NCBI RefSeq assembly: GCF_014640295.1
Contig: NZ_BMGR01000006.1
Span: 62,001 to 126,000 of the forward strand
Length of the DNA stretch: 64,000 nucleotides
Direction: 5' to 3'
Origin: Paenibacillus abyssi
GTDB lineage: Bacteria > Bacillota > Bacilli > Paenibacillales > Paenibacillaceae
Shown here: piece by piece, positions 63,350-64,000 of the stretch
Position numbering within the stretch: position 1 is the stretch's first letter
Layout: each line of letters starts with the position of its first letter
The notes under the pieces: generated by a model
The model's input: the letters and a program-made list of their open reading frames with translations, nothing else
Database searches by the model: none
What the model was told of the DNA's origin: nothing
Translations under genes and position numbers: made by a program

Positions 63350-64000
63350 TGAGCATCATCGCCTTTGCGGCGTCCGTATGCCCAATGGTTCGTCGGGCCA
63401 TGTCCGCCTCCAATAAGAAGCTGATCCTCAACGGCCGCTTGAATAAAACGTTTCGCTTCGGACACTGCATCGTATACGCTGCCGCCCTGCGCCAGCCCTG
63501 CGGCAATGGCAGCAGAGAACGTACAGCCGGTGCCATGGGTATGCTTGGTCTGAATTCTTTTGCTGCTAAAGAAATGAAACTCACTGCCATCGTACAACAA
63601 ATCTACCGCTTCATCCGTATGTTCATCATGTCCGCCTTTGATCAGCACGTATTTCGTCCCTAACTCCGCCAGTTTTCTTGCTGCCTGCTTTTTATCATCA
63701 GCGGTTTGTATGGAAAGCTGCGTCAGCACTTCAGCCTCCGGGATGTTTGGCGTAACGACAAGAGCAACCGGCAGCAGATCGCTTTTTAATGCGGATATTG
63801 CCTCCTCCTGCAATAGAGAAGCGCCGCCTTTAGCAATCATGACCGGATCAACAACAACGCTCCTCCAATTGTATAACTTGATTTGCGCTGCAACGGTCTG
63901 AATAATCTCGGCGTTAAAGAGCATCCCTGTTTTAACTGCATCGGCACCCATATCATCGCCTACCGATTGAATTTGCCGCTTGACGGCCTCCGCTGTCATA
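63346..64000 (-). CDS. thiD: Hydroxymethylpyrimidine (phosphate) kinase, 5' end outside window
   Basis: 217 C-terminal residues are visible from an internal Met; ThiD proteins are about 265 residues, so some 45-50 residues lie right of the window. Ribokinase-fold motifs: DAVKTGMLFNAE, VVDPVMIAKGG, VTPNIPEAEVL, YVLIKGGHDEH and the ATP/anion-hole motif HGTGCTFSAAIAAGLAQG. It phosphorylates HMP and HMP-P to give HMP-PP for ThiE. Any TPP riboswitch of the operon would lie outside the window. Confidence 0.94.
   Translation of the reverse strand, partial: MTAEAVKRQIQSVGDDMGADAVKTGMLFNAEIIQTVAAQIKLYNWRSVVVDPVMIAKGGASLLQEEAISALKSDLLPVALVVTPNIPEAEVLTQLSIQTADDKKQAARKLAELGTKYVLIKGGHDEHTDEAVDLLYDGSEFHFFSSKRIQTKHTHGTGCTFSAAIAAGLAQGGSVYDAVSEAKRFIQAAVEDQLLIGGGHGPTNHWAYGRRKGDDAQ

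Noticed and set aside
62684..64000. TPP riboswitch for the thi genes
   Set aside because: It would lie upstream of the operon, right of the window; no THI-box pattern is seen between the visible genes.

Overview
The window reads as chromosome from a spore-forming Firmicute of the Bacillales, most likely a Paenibacillus-type organism. The evidence is moderate GC content, strong AAGGAGG ribosome sites, Bacillus-type fatty acid degradation genes (fadF/N/A/E, fadR with its operator), several YesM/YesN two-component pairs beside sugar ABC transporters, and a heterocycloanthracin/sonorensin-type bacteriocin precursor. I see no phage, insertion sequence, CRISPR array, rRNA or tRNA. Genus is an inference.

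Layout. (1) 1-2033: the edge of a thiazole/oxazole-modified bacteriocin locus, all on the minus strand: a Cys/Gly-repeat precursor peptide (14 Cys) followed by the ThiF-like maturation protein, which runs off the left edge. (2) 2134-14749: a complete beta-oxidation block. The minus operon fadF-fadN-fadA-fadE-fadD-thioesterase ends at a terminator at 2134-2175. The divergent operon fadR-etfB-etfA ends at a terminator at 14708-14749. A FadR-box palindrome (12200-12217) lies between them. Acyl-CoA is made by FadD and oxidised by FadE; electrons pass through EtfAB, presumably to the membrane Fe-S protein FadF. FadN and FadA complete the cycle. (3) 14843-15784: an unrecognised acidic, repeat-bearing protein.

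(4) 15945-50690: carbohydrate uptake and breakdown, in three CUT1-type ABC systems, none with its own ATPase gene. System A (15945-24833) is a binding protein, two permeases and a GH42 beta-galactosidase, divergent from a YesN/YesM pair. System B (24955-34121) is a NarL-type two-component pair, binding protein, two permeases and two enzymes of uncertain glycosidase family. System C (38845-50690) is a GH2 beta-mannosidase, YesM/YesN pair, binding protein, two permeases, zinc alcohol dehydrogenase and sugar isomerase/epimerase, with a divergent AraC regulator. Between B and C lies an unrelated plus-strand cassette (34447-37919): an ArsR-family regulator and three luciferase-like flavin monooxygenases, then a convergent DUF4395 membrane protein.

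(5) 50830-62531: two complete peptide-type ABC importers side by side. The first has its four transport genes on the minus strand and its binding protein divergent on the plus strand. The second is a normal five-gene plus-strand operon with a strong hairpin between the binding protein and permease genes. (6) 62684-64000: thiE and the 3' part of thiD (minus strand), running off the right edge.

The most unusual items are the bacteriocin precursor and maturation pair at the left edge, the system B enzymes without a clear family, the regulator plus triple-monooxygenase cassette, and several palindromic control regions that look specific to their loci.
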